From Staphylothermus sp. (GTDB lineage: Archaea > Thermoproteota > Thermoprotei_A > Sulfolobales > Desulfurococcaceae), in assembly GCA_021159785.1 (NCBI GenBank), contig JAGHDU010000007.1:1-7989 (forward strand): a stretch of 7,989 nt of DNA, given 5' to 3'. The notes under the pieces were generated by a model. The model searched no databases. It was not told the origin of the DNA and saw nothing but the letters and a program-made list of their open reading frames with translations. A program made the translations under genes and the position numbers. Below are positions 5,630-7,989 of the stretch, piece by piece. Positions within the stretch are counted from its first letter, which is position 1. Each line of letters opens with the position of its first letter.

Positions 5630-6903
5630 TAATGTCCTGCCCGTCCTCTCAAGTATTTTCTAAGTTCATCGGGGCTTCTTCATATAGGCTCCATATATTC
5701 TCGTGTTTCTTAACAAGACTAGCTAGTTTTCCGTATAGATGCCCAGGTATATTGGCTAGCGTAGAGACCACGTCGACGGCATCACTCTTCGGTAATAGTT
5801 TTAACGGGTCGAGGCCTAGCGGTTCTCCAGGCTTAACCTCTATGACCTGTCCCCCTGACTGTTCTAGAAGGGGGTGGTACTCGTTCTCAGGATCTATAAC
5901 ATAGAAGTCTAGGTCCTCTCCATATTTCCTATATCTATATATAATGGCCTTACCAGTAACCGATTTACCCGCTCCCGGGATGCCCAGGACCGCTAGATTA
6001 TAATTAGATGGATATAGATATCGTAGAACACCGAGCTCTTATCGATCCTCGACAGTCCAAGGAATATTCCGTCGGTCTCCCTAAGAGTGTTGGATATGAA
6101 TGGGAAGAATGCACCTAGAGTATGTCTATCTGTATAGATGGGATTAGGTTCTTTGAGTTCATACATTAGCCATTGAAGAAAAGCTGGGCTGTCAACCTCA
6201 AAGCCCATGGATTCAAGCTCAGGTTTAACATACTCGGCTCTACTCTGGGCCTTCTCCCTCGAACCACCACTCACGACTAAGACAAACCTTAGCTCAAAGA
6301 GACTGGTCTCCCTACGGATGAGGGATTGGAGAAGTTCTTCAAGCATACTGTATTCTTCCTCAACACGTAGATCTGGTAGACGGCCCTCATAGTGATAACT
6401 GGCCATCAGGGCTCTTAGAAACCTAAATCTATGTTGTAGCATCTTAACTGCATAGTGTCTATGTATAGGCCTAATGTAGATCCTTGTCTCATCGACTAAA
6501 GGCAGGATCTCCTGAATAAATCCCTCCATAAGCGTTGCCATAACTTATAGGCAGATAATACACGGTATACCCAGTCCTTGCCAATAATATATCTAGGCTT
6601 AACGATGACCTGGCCAGGATCCAGGAGTCTTAGAGGAGGATTTAAGAGAGGCTGATAGAGAAGCCCAGCCGCATTCAAGTACTCATCCAGCCTCTCTGAC
6701 GACTCTATGTAGAAGCTGTAAAGGTCTGCCACAAAGATGCGATCCTCCCAATGGATCTCCCTATTTTCTCTCCTACACGTAATAATGAGTTCCCTCCTAA
6801 CCTGGTTTAGGAGGAATTTAAAGGCTTCAATTATGCTCTCTTGTTCTTCTACATGTAGAAGCATGTAGTTAACCGGGTAAACCTGGTAATAATACCTTCT
6901 CAA
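5630..6903 (-). pseudogene. VirB4/HerA-family conjugation ATPase relic (at least three frameshifts, truncated)
   Basis: Four successive minus-strand frames align in order to a VirB4-type DNA-transfer ATPase. Frame 1 (TTG at 6903 to about 6545) has the VirB4 N-domain pattern EEQESIIEAFKFLLNQVRRE. Frame 2 (about 6541-6005) continues MEGFIQEILPLVDETRIYIR and an SGGSREKA helix region. Frame 3 (about 6005-5672) holds Walker A LGIPGAGKS (codons at 5961-5984) followed by FYVIDPENEYHPLLEQ. Frame 4 continues DELRKYLRGRAGHY to about 5630. Walker B and the C-terminal motifs are missing. The TTG start overlaps the preceding stop as TTGA and has GGTG 8 bases before it, showing past translational coupling. 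Intact VirB4 proteins power DNA transfer or pilus export at the membrane; crenarchaeal CedB is a related example. This copy cannot make a working ATPase. Confidence 0.75.
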
Positions 6904-7331
6904 CCTCTAACACCTACTCTGATTCTCCGTTTCAGAACTGTTTTCCCATGGAGCCTGATCTCTACCTCGTAGAGGCCCCGTCCCTCAGGAGAGTAATATA
7001 CCGTGTACTCGCCAGAGGATCCGGTCCTAACCCGTATATACAGTTTACCATTAACAATTACTTCGAGCTCTTCATTGATAAGAGGGTTTCCAAGTGGATC
7101 TCTAAGTACTCCGACAATCTTAACAGTCTTAACAGTAGGAATTCTTGTGGGATCACGAGCGTATACTTCAAGAGTCTCCAGAATACCTACATGTTTAGCT
7201 TCATCTATCAGTCTGGCCATCTTAACTGGTCTGGTTCCAGGCTTATACCTGCCCGTTAATACTACGAATAATTGCTTCTCAGGTAGCACCGCCTTAACTA
7301 GCTTCTTGGCAACACCTAACCCGATGAACAA
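6900..7331 (-). CDS. Hypothetical protein with C-terminal Ig-like domain in T4SS-like operon
   Basis: The 143-residue frame has a basic N-terminal part (residues 1-60, VAKKLVKAVLPEKQLFVVLT). It is followed by a beta-sandwich-like segment at about 68-143: VKIVGVLRDPLGNPLINEEL, then VIVNGKLYIRVRTGSSGEYT and a final YEVEIRLHGKTVLKRRIRV. The 'D-P-x-G-N-P-L' turn and 'T-x-x-x-G-x-Y' repeat are typical of Ig-like or carboxypeptidase-regulatory-like domains that act in adhesion or surface structures. No signal peptide or membrane helix is evident. The TTG start at 7331 overlaps the end of the PrgI-like gene by 16 bases, and the stop overlaps the VirB4 start, so it is mid-operon. The frame stays open upstream of the TTG, so the start is uncertain. 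A structural role in the DNA-transfer apparatus is inferred from context only. Confidence 0.5.
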   Translation of the reverse strand: MFIGLGVAKKLVKAVLPEKQLFVVLTGRYKPGTRPVKMARLIDEAKHVGILETLEVYARDPTRIPTVKTVKIVGVLRDPLGNPLINEELEVIVNGKLYIRVRTGSSGEYTVYYSPEGRGLYEVEIRLHGKTVLKRRIRVGVRG

Positions 7332-7519
7332 CCTACCAGGCCTAGGCCCTTGAGGAGGCCCAGCTTCAGAGTAATAGACACATATACATCTATAATGATA
7401 AAAACTGCGACTAATAATACTTGACGAGCACTATGATCTCCTATAAACGGGAAGCTGAATAATGGTTGCATCCACCTGGGTTTATCCTCAATTGCTAATA
7501 CTCTAACCTCTCTAGGCAT
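7316..7519 (-). CDS. Small membrane protein, PrgI/VirB3-like
   Basis: This 67-residue protein has a short cytoplasmic head (EVRVLAIEDKPRW), a Pro/Gly-Phe-rich link (SFPFIGDHSARQ) and one hydrophobic segment at about 33-50 (VLLVAVFIIIDVYVSI). That order (acidic-lysine lead-in, 'FIG...RQ', then membrane helix) resembles the PrgI/VirB3 family, which sits in the membrane beside VirB4 in type IV secretion systems. Gene order supports this: the VirB4 relic follows one gene later. The start is the ATG at 7519, with GGTG at 7526-7529 6 bases upstream, preferred over the in-frame TTG at 7549. PrgI/VirB3 proteins are often somewhat longer or have two membrane segments, so the assignment is tentative. 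It is the first gene of the operon. Confidence 0.45.
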   Translation of the reverse strand: MPREVRVLAIEDKPRWMQPLFSFPFIGDHSARQVLLVAVFIIIDVYVSITLKLGLLKGLGLVGCSSG

Positions 7520-7549
7520 CAAACACACCAGTATAGGAGAGAGTAACAA

Positions 7550-7562
7550 GAGTATAGTAACG
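7550..7562 (-). promoter_or_regulatory. Possible TATA element of the T4SS-like operon
   Basis: On the minus strand, TTACTATACT around 7551-7560 is TATA-like and about 35 bases upstream of the ATG at 7519. That leaves room for a short leader containing the GGTG site. The rest of the gap to the tRNA at 7643 shows nothing I can name. Confidence 0.3.
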
Positions 7563-7642
7563 GATTGTGATTAAGCCGTAGAATTCAAATTACCTGACAG
7601 ATTGATATAGTTGTGTAAAGGAGGGACCCGAACGTGGGGGTA

Positions 7643-7752
7643 TGGAGCCGGGGGCGGGATTCGAACCCGCGAATAAGCGGGTTTCAACGAACCCCTGAAA
7701 TAATCAGGGTTGCCCTGCAGCCCGCCGCCTTAGGCCGCTCGGCCACCCCGGC
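7643..7752 (-). tRNA. tRNA-Cys (anticodon GCA), intron-containing
   Basis: Read on the minus strand, the acceptor GCCGGGG (7746-7752) pairs with CCCCGGC (7647-7653). It is followed by U73, typical of tRNA-Cys, and an encoded CCA (7643-7645). The D arm, the anticodon stem GCGGG/CCCGC (7721-7725 with 7677-7681) and the T arm GCGGG-TTCGAAT-CCCGC (7654-7670) are complete. The anticodon GCA lies at 7716-7718 after T33. About 32 bases (7683-7714) separate the anticodon loop from the 3' stem strand and carry their own small hairpin (CCTGA/TCAGG), so an archaeal intron near position 37/38 is the only way to fold a normal tRNA. I could not settle the exact splice points by a canonical bulge-helix-bulge. 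Mature length is about 75 bases without CCA. Confidence 0.88.
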
Positions 7753-7755
7753 TCC

Positions 7756-7925
7756 TATCTATTAAGACATGTACTTGTTCTGGGTTAATATTTATTAACT
7801 TTGGATACTTCACAAGGGGTTCTTCAGGCTAACGAAGCTTCTGCATATTGCTTCTTATTCGTTGTTTGTATAGTATTATTCATCAATTTATTATTAATGA
7901 TAGTTAAAATGGAAGAATGCATTAC
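7756..7925. other. Intergenic space between two tRNA genes
   Basis: I see no gene here. GGGTTAATATTTATTAACTT around 7782-7801 is A/T-rich and partly palindromic, and on the minus strand could hold the TATA element of the tRNA-Cys gene, though it is rather far upstream. T-rich minus-strand sequence just after the second tRNA (7905-7920) could end its transcript. Confidence 0.3.
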
Positions 7926-7927
7926 AG

Positions 7928-7989
7928 CGGGCCCGCGGGGATTCGAACCCCGGGTCTCCGGCTATCCACGCGGGAACAAGTGCTTAGGA
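7928..7989 (-). tRNA. tRNA, 3' part, probably tRNA-Arg (anticodon CCT), intron-containing, cut by window end
   Basis: The minus strand shows a full T arm (CGGGG-TTCGAAT-CCCCG, 7936-7952), the acceptor 3' strand CGGGCCC (7929-7935) and G73. The next bases are CTG, so CCA is not encoded. Upstream, GCCGG followed by AGACC looks like the 3' anticodon stem strand and variable loop. The last visible bases read TCCTAAG; with T at 33 the anticodon is CCT, typical of an arginine tRNA with a CTCCTAA loop. About 20 bases between that loop and the GCCGG strand suggest an intron. The identity needs the missing 5' half. Confidence 0.65.

Noticed and set aside
5317..5904. Plus-strand frames over the 5163-5627 gene and the VirB4 Walker A region
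   Set aside because: The minus strand carries recognisable motifs here; the plus frames are low-complexity shadows.
5998..6012. Programmed frameshift within the VirB4-like gene
   Set aside because: No slippery sequence is visible at the junction and other breaks occur in the same gene, so decay is simpler.
6948..7353. Two plus-strand frames over the Ig-like gene
   Set aside because: They are antisense to a frame with an Ig-like pattern and translational overlaps with both neighbours.
7618..7626. AAGGAGGGA shared with the loop of the GC-rich RNA (5107-5115)
   Set aside because: Nine bases of purine-rich sequence is too short to be meaningful; no surrounding similarity.
7643..7752. Reading the tRNA as a long-variable-arm tRNA-Ser or tRNA-Leu
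   Set aside because: No serine or leucine anticodon can be placed. The extra length lies next to the anticodon loop, and acceptor plus U73 plus CCA fit tRNA-Cys with an intron.

Overview
The window looks like accessory DNA from a hyperthermophilic crenarchaeote, most likely Desulfurococcales. This is inferred from GGTG ribosome-binding sites a few bases before start codons, TATA-type promoters, TTG starts, small AbrB-fold proteins, a crenarchaeal-type zinc-ribbon-less TnpB relative, an archaeal P-loop ATPase of the ATPase_2 type and an intron-split tRNA-Cys. No 16S or other marker gene is present, so the genus cannot be stated.

Layout. (1) 1-345: a frameshifted minus-strand winged-helix regulator. 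(2) 505-1032: an AbrB-fold DNA-binding protein behind an upstream region full of short direct and inverted repeats. (3) 1145-2014: two adjacent minus-strand genes of unknown family, divergent from (4) an intact archaeal ATPase with a C-terminal winged helix (2059-3180). The ATPase is followed by a small reading frame interrupted by an in-frame TGA. (5) 3470-3626: a small basic minus-strand frame, apparently shifted at a C6 run. (6) 3737-4996: a small AbrB-fold gene overlapping a TnpB-related gene that is itself frameshifted. (7) 5081-5152: a GC-rich segment with two nested perfect helices, probably a structured non-coding RNA. (8) 7519 down to 5163: a minus-strand operon resembling a type IV secretion/DNA-transfer relic. 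It holds a PrgI/VirB3-like small membrane protein, an Ig-like-fold protein, a VirB4/HerA-family ATPase broken by at least three frameshifts and cut off after its Walker A half, and a small protein with possible RNase H-like features. (9) 7643-7752: tRNA-Cys(GCA) with an intron. (10) 7928-7989: the 3' part of a second tRNA, probably tRNA-Arg(CCT), cut by the window end.

The genes do not form one working pathway. The picture is a genomic island next to tRNA genes: the remains of a conjugation-like element, the remains of an AbrB/TnpB module, and an intact divergent unit (ATPase plus two unknown proteins) that may be a functional accessory system. Broken frames are unusually dense: the winged-helix gene, the TGA-interrupted gene, the C6 frame, tnpB and VirB4. 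Genes at 505-1032 and 2059-3180 are intact, so relic decay is more likely than poor sequence quality, but single-base errors cannot be excluded from sequence alone.
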